This document shows, piece by piece, positions 51,706 through 62,898 of a DNA stretch of 64,000 bases. The stretch's first letter is position 1. Each line of letters begins with the position of its first letter. Under the pieces are notes generated by a model. The model saw only the letters and a program-made list of their open reading frames with translations. It had not been told where the DNA came from and searched no databases. The DNA is from Rhodamnia argentea (taxonomy: Eukaryota > Streptophyta > Magnoliopsida > Myrtales > Myrtaceae). The position numbers and the translations under genes were made by a program. The stretch lies in NCBI RefSeq assembly GCF_020921035.1, contig NC_063156.1, forward strand, positions 1,736,001-1,800,000, written 5' to 3'.

Positions 51706-53908
51706 GCTAAGGAGAACCTCAACGTGATGAATACGTTTGTTCTTTATAATAAAAAAATAAAAAAAAAATCAATCTCTCAGAACAAAAAGTTCGAGCTTCT
51801 CGATAACCATGAGGTATCGTCTTATTTGTAGTATCTCCCAAACAACATGAGACTAGTTTCCTTGGATAAACTGGTGGAAGAAGGCGAATGTCGTGATACG
51901 AGGAAGGTGAACATCAGCCCCCAGCCCCAACGTGGTCACTTTGCGCTTGAGATGTTTGAAAGTACACAGGACACCAACCCTTTGATAATACGAACAAGCT
52001 TGATGGGCCATTCCAGAGTTCACGATCATCCCAAAAGTTTCTTTACGAACAGATTGGAAAAGTCTCACGAGCATGGTTCCAAAAGTTGACCGTCGGAACA
52101 GGGCTTCTGAACGGTTTGAGGAAAGTGACAATCAGTAAAATCGATTTTACCAAGAATTTTCGTTCAGTTGGGAAGAAAAGGGAGACATGGGGATTAACCA
52201 ACTAATTGCCGTATAAAAAAGAGACTAATCAATGTTATGGCATGATTACTAGCTTTAGTAGAAAATTTATTTTGTCCTCGAAGGATTAATCCTCGAGATG
52301 TGTTCCATCCATCCATCATCATGCATGTGAGGGAGGGGAAAAAGAATTCTTTCCCATTATTAGCTCCACTCTCTTTCTCCAAATTTTTACTTGCAAGCGT
52401 GCTAACGCGTGACATTATTTTTCTTTGTACACAGCCTTGTTTGCCCACAAATGTTTTATTAGCCACTCAGCTCAACTTTCTTTTTCCCGGGAAAACAAGA
52501 TAGAAAACGAAAGAAAAACTAGGAACGAAGACAAAGAGAAAATAACTCCATGACTCTTCAATGCGGGCATGGGAACAAAAGAAGAAAACTTTGCCTTTCC
52601 AAAAGTTTTGGCACACTAGGCTCTAAGCGCAAGAAGGCGTCGCATGAGCCAAAACAAACATAATCCAAACCGGCAAAATCCATTCGCCGGAGAAATGATA
52701 CTATACTCACCTAACTTAGGGATGCCGAGAGGAGCCCACCAATCAATCATCGATCGACACGTGTGAGGGGCCATGCCACCAATGCATGGAGATAAATGAC
52801 GATTTGGGGATCGATTTCCAGGACGTTTCATGTGGGGGAGGAAAGGTTCTTGGGAGGACGTAAGATACAAAAAGGTAGTCGACTTCTTTTGTTTGATCCA
52901 TCGTTTGTGGAGTAAATGATGATTGCTTGATTTCCAAGTAAAGAAAGCCGAAAAACCCTAAGGCCGGACCACGCCGATTAGTTATCCGATAATTCCCACT
53001 TTCCAAAAATTCTCCAAAATCTTTCGTTTCGTACTTCCAATTTGATTCCTTGGACCCGAAATGTGGAATCGACAAAAACAACTCGGGTCAATCCATAGTT
53101 TTCTGTCTGCAAAATCCGCGGCAAGGACGAAACTTTTCGGATCACCGGCGTTTTTTTCCTTCTAATTTCTCTTGGAACTTACGGTTCCTCAGACAGTCCT
53201 TCGGAAGTCTTTGTGCCGGAACATACGCTGCCGACAACGGTAGCTTTCAGTGTATTAACGCGAATTGCACGGAGTACATGCTACAGCCGCCGGTTAGGGA
53301 AAAACACCTCGAACCCCTCCGTGACCACACCTAAAATCCAACATTTTTACCGAATCATACTCGTTGCCCACCAATTTACACATCACTAGACAAGCATGTG
53401 TAGGGTCCAAAAGATCATATTTTTCATGCAATGACAACTGTGCGGACATGGTAAGAGCTTGCAAAAAGCTAATGATGATGAGCGTTGGGGTTAGCGATTG
53501 GCCCGAAAGGGCTTCGGAGAGTATGCATGATTACGTTGAGGAAAACATGTTGAGTGCGAGATGATGGGGTCGACCATGATGAGCCACGTGCGCTGTCTCA
53601 TTTGAGATGTCTCCCGACCATCCGTAGGTTTCATGGAAATCGGTAGGGAAGGTGGAGTCATTTGCTGTGGTTGTTGGAGAGCTAGAAATTGAAATAATTC
53701 AGACTTTGGTGGTTTCTTCTCTTTCATGCGTTTTAAGGCACAATTGGTTTGAAACGACGACCCCACAAAATGTTGCAGTTAACAGAAATGTAGCAATTGA
53801 TAAGGAAATCCAATTAAGCGAACCGGCTAATTTCTTTTTGATCCATAGTTACATTAACCTAGCCAAACGGCATTAAATTATTTTGAAGGCACTTAGGGAA
53901 AGCATTAT
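51706..53908. other. Gene-poor region
   Basis: No recognised gene. Several overlapping open frames of 60-110 codons exist on both strands (for example 53050-53334 and 52743-53081), but none shows a known domain, and the antisense pairs suggest chance frames in moderate-GC sequence. Confidence 0.5.
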
Positions 53909-54322
53909 GTGAAAATAGGAAAAGTACCAAAAAAAGTTTTAAAACTATTGCATTAGTACCAATTCAGTCTTAAACTTTTCAATTGGACTAATTTAGTCCT
54001 AAACTTTTTTGTATTGATACCGATTTAGTCTATGCGATTAATTTTGGCCGGAAGTCCATTCGAGGGCCGGCAAGCCCTTGACAGGTCTCTTGCCAAAACC
54101 AGAATTCAAGAAAAAAAATTAAGTAAAAAGTAATTTTTTACAAAACATATTATTAAAATATATCCACGTCGGCATCGGCCGTCCTATGTGATACCGGCGG
54201 TGTCCACGTTTAGGCCAAAATTGCTCGTACGGATGGATGAAATTAGTACAAATGCAAAGAGGTTTAGAACTGAATTGATATCAATGTAATAAATTTAAGA
54301 ACTTTTTGATACATTTTCGTGC
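53909..54322. mobile_element. TIR element (about 414 bp)
   Basis: Left words AAACTATTGCATTAGTACC and AATTCAGTCTTAAAC are mirrored at the right by AACTGAATTGATATCAATG and TAATAAATTTAAG. A small GC-rich core lies at 54060-54100. The exact ends are uncertain because of A-rich flanks. Confidence 0.7.
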
Positions 54323-56042
54323 GAGGATATGATGATGGCGTACTTGTGGAATGGCATTGAAATTGTCTGTGAAAAATAAATTTTATGGACCTTTTTTTAA
54401 ATCCTTATGTGGTGTGGAGACCGGGGACGACATGCAAAGACCATGTCGGAGCCGGACATGTGGAATATCAATAAAGAAACAACCTCGAAAGTAGGAAGAA
54501 GACATAAGGAGAGAAAAAACCCAGACACGCACAGAACGGGATTTTAAAATGGCTGCAAGAACAAGGCCTCCCCTCCACGTTACTCCGAGCTGTAAAACAG
54601 TGAAATTATTCAGAAGGGGAAAGCAAAAATTCATAATTTTTTAACTAATTGTCACTTAACTCGAGGTAAGTATAACCTCTTAATTGATTTGCTAGATCTT
54701 TGTAGTTAAAATGGTTCGTTTAGGCGAATACAAAGTCTATAATCTTTTTGGCAAGAAGGAAATTATTTTCCGTAAATTACCAAATAAATGAAAAATAATT
54801 ATTCTCATTGCGAAATTGATTTTCATTGAAAATATTTTCCTTTGTCGGGAAGATTTTAGTATAATAAATGCGCCCTAGACATGTGGTATATCAGATGTGT
54901 CCTATAACGTACCTCTCCTGTCACAAAAGGGGTATTTCATTTAATGAATAGCTCACATGAACATCTATGTAACTGATAAAACCCTCTTAATCCGACACGC
55001 TAAGATTATGATAAAAGCTGTTAATCCTAGTTTAGGGGGTAAGAGTAGGTTAAAAAAATGGGAAACAATTCTGTAAATTGAAAACCCTCTTGTGGATAAA
55101 TAGTTGTACAATGATCCGTAACACCTTGGTACATGTTCATTTCCCAAAACTTTGACTCTACTAATGTAACTAGTAAAATACGGTTGAGGTTCTACTGCGT
55201 AATACTTTTAACCCGACACGGTGCTATTGAAAAAGATGGGAATGAAACGGTTATATTTTTTTGCCTTGCTAGCTAGTTAGGAGAAATTTCCTTTAAAGTA
55301 TGCCTCTGATTGGAGCGTTACAACTTTTGATTTGTCACCCGCATGCGAACTCAAGTAAATATTACGCGTGACAAATATGACCCAAATGCAATTCGAAATG
55401 AGAGACTCTTGTATGAATGAAGAATTGCACAGCGAATTGTGACGCGTGTGGGGCATGCTGTGACGGTAATCTATTCTCTCGAGTCAAATGAAAAAGAGAA
55501 CACATTTAACCGACGGTTCACATTGATACCTTAGAAAGTTTAACACGATCGACACATCTCATTGTATTCGGTTGAGACGACTGTTACGGTGATTTAAATT
55601 GGATACGACACGAGTTCGGCAAGGACGAATGGTCATATTTATGGAAGGTTGGTGAAGGAAGCATAACGGAATCGCATGGTTAAAGATAGTGGCGAACGAC
55701 TGTAGTTTGGAGGGGGAAAGAGCCTTGAAATGGAAAAAAGAAGAAGAAGAAGAAGAAGAAGGGTATATATGTAAAAATATGTACAACATTTTACATGAAG
55801 CTAGCAATTCGTGCCGCGTCATTTCGGGACACTAGTAAAAATGTTTTTAACGTTGTTGGACACATCGTCTGCTGAAAAGGAAATGGGAAACGGGGTCAAT
55901 CATGAATCAACCATTTCGTCCCACTCCCCCCACCAGTACGCGGTCAAAGCAGAATGCGAGTTGGCTAACGGGGAGAAAAAATTAATTAAAATTTTGACCG
56001 GACTAGTTTAACTTTTTAACACGAGCCGGGCATCTTGGGCCT
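54323..56042. other. Gene-poor region upstream of the CRF promoter
   Basis: No gene is recognised. A GAA microsatellite lies at 55739-55761. Open frames 54383-54634 and 55559-55822 lack domains. Confidence 0.5.
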
Positions 56043-56146
56043 CACGTGACTGGCGTCGCAAAGCCCAAGATTCACCTCCCCCCCCCCCACCACCCAAAAC
56101 GACGGAGAAGTCCCCCACGCGGCCGGGCCCACCGAGACCCCACGTG
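56043..56146 (+). promoter_or_regulatory. G-box pair in the CRF promoter
   Basis: CACGTG occurs at 56043-56048 and 56141-56146 (the second within CCACGTGTCGG, which is like an abscisic-acid response element) in a GC-rich block about 250-360 bases before the CRF TATA box. bZIP or bHLH factors could bind; this is inferred from the motif only. Confidence 0.4.
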
Positions 56147-56399
56147 TCGGCGTCCCACGCGATCTCGTGGATGTGGCGGGGCGGGGCGTGTGGTGTCGGT
56201 CGTCGCCGGAATCTCCGGCTCCGACGACCGACCTTCTGACATGGACAACCCGCTTCCCCGGGCCCCACCCCTTTATTTTGTTGGGCTGGAAAAAAGCCGG
56301 TTTTCCAAATTAAAAGAAGGAAAATCAATATATTGCCCGAAAAAAAAGGGAAATAAAATTAAAGATATGTGAATTCCGATTTCGGATGTTGGGATGCGC

Positions 56400-56406
56400 T
56401 ATAAAA
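56400..56406 (+). promoter_or_regulatory. TATA box of the CRF gene
   Basis: TATAAAA lies 634 bases before the CRF ATG. This predicts a long leader of about 600 bases, with a CAG repeat (56453-56467) and CT-rich stretches, usual for CRF genes. Confidence 0.65.
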
Positions 56407-56979
56407 CAGGGATTTCAGTGTTTTCACTCTTCTCTCACTGCAATAGCAATAGCAGCAGCAGCAGCCATTGAAACTCCCAAGCCTCTCTGCTTTCTTAAAC
56501 ACCCTCGAGCTCTTCTTCATCACCTTGACGACAAAAGTTGCCATCTCCGAGTCAGCCAGAAGAAAAACCGACGTCGTTTTTCCTGCAGGGAGTGATTCTT
56601 GATCGGGCAATCTCTTTAGCTGAGGCACATATAGAAAGCTTGAATCGGTGGCTTGCGCGATCTTTTCTATACATACCTGGTTTATAGTGCAGCGTGTGTG
56701 TCCTCAGGAACAGATTTATTGGGTTTCCTTCTTTCACCTCAAATCGATTTGCCAGGAAAATCCAGAGAACCTGCCTCGAGTAAAATCTTCCCCCCCAACA
56801 ATCTCCCTTTTCTGCTCTTAGATCCTCTGTTTATATTGAGGGTCTCTCTCTGTTCTTATATCACTCCCACTTATTCCGATCAACGAGTCTGAGATTCACT
56901 AGCCCTCCTGCATCTTCTTCTTCTTCTTCTTTCGCCTTTTCTCTTGTTGGGTATTTCTGGGTGCTTTTCGAATCCATAG

Positions 56980-57000
56980 ATGCGAGTTTTGAGAATCTAA
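56980..57000 (+). other. Short upstream ORF in the CRF leader (6 codons)
   Basis: The only ATG seen between the TATA box and the CRF start encodes MRVLRI and stops at TAA, 33 bases before the main ATG. Such a short uORF could lower or condition translation of the CRF. Confidence 0.55.
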
Positions 57001-57033
57001 GACTCAGTGAGTGACTACCAAAGAGAAGGAAAG

Positions 57034-58104
57034 ATGGACGGCTGTTTCTTGAGTCCAGTTAAGTACACCGAGCACCGAACGGTCACGAAGAAGCTGACCA
57101 GAGCCGTGCGCAAGAACAACGCTCCCGAGCCGACCAGGATCGTGCGGATATCCGTCACCGACCCGGACGCCACGGACTCCGACAGTGACGATGAAGTGGG
57201 TGAGCCCTTCTTCCTCCCACGCCGGCGCGTCAAGCGCTACGTGCACGAGATCAACGTCGAGCCGGCCTCGCGTAGCGTGCAGGCCGCCTCGATCGCTCGC
57301 AAGAGGCCGAGCCTTGTGCAGCCCCACGCCCCGAAGAGGCCGCTGAAGGCGGCGGCTATGGAGATGGTGACGGGCTCCGGGAGGAAGTTCCGGGGCGTGA
57401 GGCAGCGCCCGTGGGGGAAGTGGGCCGCGGAGATTCGAGACCCGGCGCGTCGGGTGCGGCTGTGGTTGGGGACCTACGACACGGCCGAGGAGGCCGCGAT
57501 GGTCTACGACAACGCCGCAATCAAGCTGCGTGGACCCGACGCGCTCACCAACTTCGTCACCCCACTGAAAGAAATGGCCGTCGAGGAGGATGACGCCGCC
57601 CTCATCGAAGAGGTGGCTGTTGTGGCCGCCGAGGACAACATCACCACCGCGGCGTGCGGCTACGACTCCGGCGACGAGTCGCGCAACCTCTCATCTCCGA
57701 AGTCGGTCCTCCACTTCCGGACACAGTCCGGGGAGGAGGCCGAGCCAGCCGGACCGGTCCGACAAGTTGAACCCGCAGAACCGGTTCTGGAGCAGCCCGA
57801 GGTGTCCAAGTCAGCGAAGGAGGAGGTCCGGGAGTGCCAGGGAGAGACGGGCGAGTTCGTGCACATGGACTTGCCATTCCTCGACGAGTTCCTCAACTTC
57901 GAACCGCCGGAGTCGACGCTGTTCGACGAGACGACGATAGGGACGTTCTCGGACCGGCTGTTGGAGGAGGATTTCATGAGCGACATCTTCGTCGACCAGC
58001 CGGAGGATTTCGGGTCGTTGTCCCCTATGGACATGTGTCAGGCGGACGATTTTTTTCAAGACATCGGAGATTTGTTCCCATCGGATCCTCTCGCGGCCCT
58101 TTGA
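57034..58104 (+). CDS. CRF3: Cytokinin response factor, AP2/ERF group VI (CRF3/CRF4-like)
   Basis: Intronless gene of 356 residues. It is a nuclear transcription factor that binds GCC-box type DNA and acts in the cytokinin branch with type-B ARRs. The CRF domain is at the N-terminus: [14 protein letters not shown], then [20 protein letters not shown]. Basic stretches (RRRVKRY, KRPSLVQ, KRP) may serve nuclear import. The AP2 domain lies at about 118-175, with [19 protein letters not shown] and the [16 protein letters not shown] helix; the alanine in WAAEIRD marks the ERF side. SSPKSVL further on matches the C-terminal CRF phosphorylation-type motif. The acidic end ([10 protein letters not shown]) is a probable activation region. 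The ATG at 57034 is chosen because the frame upstream starts only with GTG. Arabidopsis CRF3 (At5g53290) is adjacent to UBC10 in remembered order, so CRF3 is favoured over CRF4. Confidence 0.92.
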   Translation: MDGCFLSPVKYTEHRTVTKKLTRAVRKNNAPEPTRIVRISVTDPDATDSDSDDEVGEPFFLPRRRVKRYVHEINVEPASRSVQAASIARKRPSLVQPHAPKRPLKAAAMEMVTGSGRKFRGVRQRPWGKWAAEIRDPARRVRLWLGTYDTAEEAAMVYDNAAIKLRGPDALTNFVTPLKEMAVEEDDAALIEEVAVVAAEDNITTAACGYDSGDESRNLSSPKSVLHFRTQSGEEAEPAGPVRQVEPAEPVLEQPEVSKSAKEEVRECQGETGEFVHMDLPFLDEFLNFEPPESTLFDETTIGTFSDRLLEEDFMSDIFVDQPEDFGSLSPMDMCQADDFFQDIGDLFPSDPLAAL

Positions 58105-58130
58105 AAGTTGGAAAGTTCTGATTTTTTTCA

Positions 58131-58151
58131 GAGAGAGAGAGAGAGAGAGAA
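58131..58151. repeat. GA microsatellite in the CRF 3' UTR
   Basis: About ten GA units starting 27 bases after the CRF stop codon. Confidence 0.9.
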
Positions 58152-59805
58152 CTGTCGCTGTTGGCTGGCAGATTTTCCGGCAGTCTTTGTACCGGCGGCG
58201 ATGAAACGTCGGCTAGTTTTTTGGAGTAGCTCTCTTAATTAAATTATCTATTTTGTTTAGATTTTGATTAGAGAACATATGAGGTAGCCCATTTTTTTTT
58301 TTCTCTTCTTGATGGGTAGAATAATGAGTAACGCTTTTCTTTTTTCTTTTGTCTTTTGGAGAGTGTAATGAAGCTGGATAATGAGTAAACCTTCTTCTTC
58401 TTCTTTTTCTGTCATTTAGCTTCAATTTCTCGAGAATTTTCTCGCATTTCGTTTGCACGGACGCATTTATTTTTTCCTCCTTCTTCTTCTTCTTTTTGGT
58501 CGAACTCGGACACGTTCTTTAAGTTGTAATCGGGCTCGCCCTTAGATTAACGGAAAGTTTATTGTTGACCAAGAAGAGACGGAGAATACGATCTGCCATT
58601 TGGATCTTCTGATATTGACGTGCATGAAGGGAAGGACTTAAATTTGGTTTGTAAGCGAGGGCTTAATATGCAATTAGCCATGGAGGAAAATGCCAGCGTG
58701 GCTTTCCTTTTGCCTCCCCAATCGAGCAGGCGCGATTGGCGGTCCGAGCCGGTTTGAACGAGTCTAGACGGTGCGACTCGTGCACCGCGCGCGGCCCCCA
58801 ATTATTTTACTTTTTTTTTTTTTTTTTTGCGGGCTTTGACCACTTTTTCTCTTTCGCCAGTGGCTTGAAACGTCGCGCCGTTCCGTTATGGAGTTGAAAA
58901 GCCCCACTTTGCCCCAGACGACAGGCTTAAAAAGCAAAAGACATGAGAGCATTAGCTTTTTAATGGGGGGAAGCGTTATTTTTTTTATATATAATAAATG
59001 CATAGGAAAAAAAAATTTATACAAATAGCCGATTTGGACCGTGCATCGAAAACGTTACGCGACGAATTCTGGACGGTAAGTGCAATTTAGGTTACATGAT
59101 TGGGAGATTATGGAAGGACTAATCTTGCTATGGGACGCCTTAATCTGATGTTAATCCTAAACATTATTATTAAACTAATATTTTTTCTTTCCGAATTGGG
59201 CCCCACGGGGAAAATATTTGTGGTGGGAATGGAAAGGGCGGTCGGGCTGGGTGTCCCGTGCGAGCAGGGGACTCCGGTTTCGCTTCCATATCACTCAAAG
59301 AGGAGGCGCATGATTATGTCCGAAAGACACAAAAGCTTATTACATTTGTTTTTTTTCCTTAAAACTTGATTTTTTAGCTTTTACTTTCTTCATATTGGTA
59401 TGGAGCGGGAATCAAATGTGATCCTCGCGCCTTCCACACGTGCGAGCGGTCGTTCAGAGTTCGTTGTCGTTCCATGATGATGTCTCTTTTACCATATCTT
59501 CACTGCTTTCTTCTTCTTCTTCTTCTTACTCCTTTGGCCGCCATCATAGTCTTCACTGTTGACACCAGTCCCCTTGCGTCCCTCGGTTGTTGTTCGCGGG
59601 TCGTAATCGGGTTTACAATTGAGTCGTGTCAAAGAAAAAATGCTGTTTTTTTTTTTTTGGTCGATTGTGTCATAATACTTATGTATGTTATGTTCGTGCC
59701 GATTAAGAATAATCTTGTTAGAACGTGGTGATTTGTTTCAAAATTGCCACTTGTATAGAGTTTGAAGAAGAAAATTTACAAAGAAAGAAATTATAGTTTA
59801 TGTAT

Positions 59806-59844
<39 letters not shown>

Positions 59845-60385
59845 GTTGTTGCTGAACCAAACTTTATCGTATACCCATTCAATTGAATTAGGACTAATTG
59901 AAAAAATTAAAATGTTGATGACCGAATTATTATCCATACTATGGGTTTCAATCTAATTAAATAATTCGCCCTCAAGTGGTAAGCCATTCATGTAGGTGCA
60001 CGACATGTTGCATGTATACTATGTTGTTCTCGATTATAGGCATGGACGATATGAACTAAAATCCCGTTGTATTTAGATAAATCAGCGAATATATATATCG
60101 TGGGATGTGATATCAATGTGATTACCTTTTGTTATTCTAAATTCGTCGAGTAGAAATTAAATTGGTATACAATCACGTCACTTTTCGTCTCCATTTTAGA
60201 AGATACTTACTATCGAATATTAGAAAGTGCGAGATTAGAAAGAGTTATAACATTCACATGTCTTTTTCAAGAAAATTACTCAGATCGGATTGACTTCTAC
60301 TGTTGACTTTTACCATCGGCATATCATCATTCTAAATTAAATGGGAAAATGATGTACGCATGTATCTACTGGTCATTCAGTTAGA
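58152..60385. other. CRF 3' flank and gene-poor region
   Basis: No gene is recognised. It contains CTT-rich text near 58390 and 59509-59526, poly-T runs near 58810 and 58980, and a CT microsatellite at 59809-59842. Open frames are short and without domains. Confidence 0.55.
59809..59842. repeat. CT microsatellite
   Basis: Seventeen CT units in intergenic DNA. Confidence 0.95.
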
Positions 60386-60948
60386 GGAAAAATTGTCCAA
60401 AACATCTTAAATCTATTATACTCTAGCCAATTCAGTCTTAAATATTTTCACATTTTACCAATTAAGTTCATCTAGCCAATTTTAACCGGAAATCATCGAC
60501 GTTGATAACGGTAGTGCCACGTAGAACGGCCGGCGCTAACGTTAACATTTATTTTATAATATTAGTAAAATGAATATTTTTATAAGCTTTCATTTATTTT
60601 CTTTTCTTTTTACTTTTTCATTTCTTTCTTTTCCTTTTTATTTCTACCAAATCTGGCAAGGGTCGTCATCCGACCTTCATCGGATTTTCTTTTTTATAAA
60701 AAAAGATTAAGAAACTTCAGAATGTAAAATTATAAAAATTATCTATGTCGGCAGTGGATGTGCCATATAGAACAGCCAACGTCCACGTCAACGAATTCCG
60801 GTTAAAATTGATCGGATTGACTGACTCTATTCGCAAAACGTGAAAGGATTAAAATTGTTCAGATTGACTTAATTGACAAAATTGAAAGGTTTATGACTGA
60901 ATTGACTAGAGTGCAATAGATTTAGGATTTTTTGGACAATTTTTCCTT
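60386..60948. mobile_element. TIR element (about 560 bp)
   Basis: The left end AGGAAAAATTGTCCAAAACA, with CTCTAGCCAATTCAGTC, is mirrored at the right by GAAGGAAAAATTGTCCAAAA and CTCTAGTCAATTCAGTC on the other strand. The arms are well kept over about 60 bases, and a short GC-rich piece lies near 60655. No coding capacity. Confidence 0.8.
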
Positions 60949-61782
60949 CAGGACAAACATATCATGTATTAGAGTGAGATTGATTATAAATCCAATGCAA
61001 ACATATAGCGCGACCTTTTTCCGAATTGTGATTAATTTAGATCGCTACATTATTTACGTAGTGTTTAAAACACAGGTACTTCTCCTTTTGCCTCTAAAAG
61101 TCATTAACCACCTTTTAAAAAAGTTGCCACTTTTCCATCTGCATCGAGGTTTGTGGGTGAGAGATTCTGGGTAGATTCTTCTACCTTCCAAAGAATTTGT
61201 CACCTTATAAATGGACATTCTATGATTCTATACTACTCTATCTCAGCAACTTTAGTTGACAGAATTCGTTATGCCATAATAATGGTGCTCTTTCTTTCAA
61301 TTTTTGCTAAAATCGCCTGCTTTGATTATTTGTGGGGCAAATCTGAAAACGAGGGTATAAATTGTGGTTGTTTTCTCGAAAGATGACGTAAAATGGATCT
61401 CATTTCAAATAAGACTCTGAAATGACCAACTCAATTTTAAGGCCCCGAGCTTACCGGTTAATCCAATCTTTGCTGGATAGCAAGAGCGTGCATCTCGCGC
61501 GCTGCGTCGGCTAGTGATAATTTAGTCTGCCGGTTGTTGCGACCCTCCCGAGGTGAAATTCCTTGAAGAGTTCAACGAATTGGCAAGCGAGCGAGAGTGG
61601 TTCCTCTTTGGGGCGACGACTAATCCTAGTACGAGCTCTCCCAAACCCTATCAAACACAACATATCTCTCAAAATCATGGAAGAAGAACAGAGAACTTTG
61701 GATCCGAGCTCTCCATGTTCATAGTAGTTATTGAAAATAGAATGCATAGAAAGTGTCTCCGAAATACGATTGATCTATATAC
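60949..61782. other. Gene-poor region before the hAT element
   Basis: No gene is recognised. A fragment related to the TIR element at 44843 lies near 61395-61420. Open frame 61553-61789 has no domain. Confidence 0.5.
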
Positions 61783-61790
61783 ATTTTGAT

Positions 61791-62890
61791 TAGAGGTGGC
61801 AAAATGGGTCTAGAACCCATATTCAACCCATATTTGATGATGATGGGTCAAAAATGAGTTAGCTTATGTGCTTAAGTGGGTCATAAATGGGTTACTTAAA
61901 AATCTAATAGGTTCTAAATGGGTTTTAAATGGGTCATAAATGGGTTAGGCATAAATGAGTTAGGTAAGATAACTAGAGAGTCATAAATAATTTTTTATGA
62001 ATATTTAAAAAAAATCGATTTTTAATATTTTATTATTTTATTATAACAATAATTTTTTCTTTTCTTTTTTTTTCCTTTCTTTTCTTTCTATTTTCTTTTT
62101 TCTCCTGCCTTGGCCGCCATTGGTCGGCGACAACCACCGTCTAGCCTAGGGCGAGCTCGGCTCACCAAGATCCGGCAAGCCTCGAGATCGGTCGAGCTCC
62201 GGCGAGCCTCGAGGCTCGCCCGATCCAGGCGAGCCCGAGCTCGCCCTAGGTGAACGAGCCTAGACGAGCTTGGGGCTCGTTGGGATCCGGCCTCGAGTTC
62301 GCTAGTCGGGATAGGGGGAGCCTCGAGCTCGCCGGCCTTGGGTGAGCTCGGGGCTTGTCGGGATATGGCCTCGAGCTCGCCAACCGGGATCGGGCAACCT
62401 TGAGCTTGCCTAGATCGGTTAAGTCAAGGCTCGCCGAGATGCGGTCGGTTGCTGGCCTTCCCACCTTTGATGAAGTCCCGAATACCGGTGGACGGAGGGA
62501 GGTTGCAGTGGAGTTGCAGAGTCGCAGATGGAGGAGGGAAGTTGCAGGAGAGAGGAGGAAGGAGGAAAAAATAAAAAAAGAGAAAAGGAAATAAAAAAAA
62601 TCATAATAAATAAATCATAAAATTTGTATTGTATGATTTGATTAAATATCATTTTTAGCAATATCATTTTTTTATCAAATTATAAAAAACAAGTATCGTA
62701 TGATTTGGTTAAATATAGAATGTTTATGAAATATGGGTCGGGTATGGGTCGGGTATGGGTCGGGTCGGGTATAGGTCATTGAATTTGCATTGGATGAATA
62801 CGGGTCAAAATGGGTTAAATAGGTCAATATGGGTTGGACCATATTCGACCCAACCCAAACCCGACCCAACCCACCCATTTGACACCTCTA
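61791..62890. mobile_element. Non-autonomous hAT-type element (1.1 kb)
   Basis: It begins TAGAGGTGGCAAAATGGGT and ends, reverse-complemented, TAGAGGTGTCAAATGGGTGG, the end type of plant hAT elements. An exact 8-bp duplication ATTTTGAT flanks it (61783-61790 and 62891-62898), as expected for hAT. Subterminal parts repeat GGGTCATAAATGGG-like and GGGTCGGGT-like words. The core 62110-62480 is GC-rich with many CGAGCTCGCC words. No transposase frame is present, so it would depend on an enzyme from elsewhere. Confidence 0.9.
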
Positions 62891-62898
62891 ATTTTGAT

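Noticed and set aside
53050-53334. 94-codon frame with several cysteines
   Set aside because: No known cysteine-rich peptide pattern and no signal peptide; antisense frame of equal quality overlaps it.
57590-57940. Arginine- and serine-rich frame inside the CRF gene
   Set aside because: Shadow of the GC-rich CRF coding sequence in another frame.
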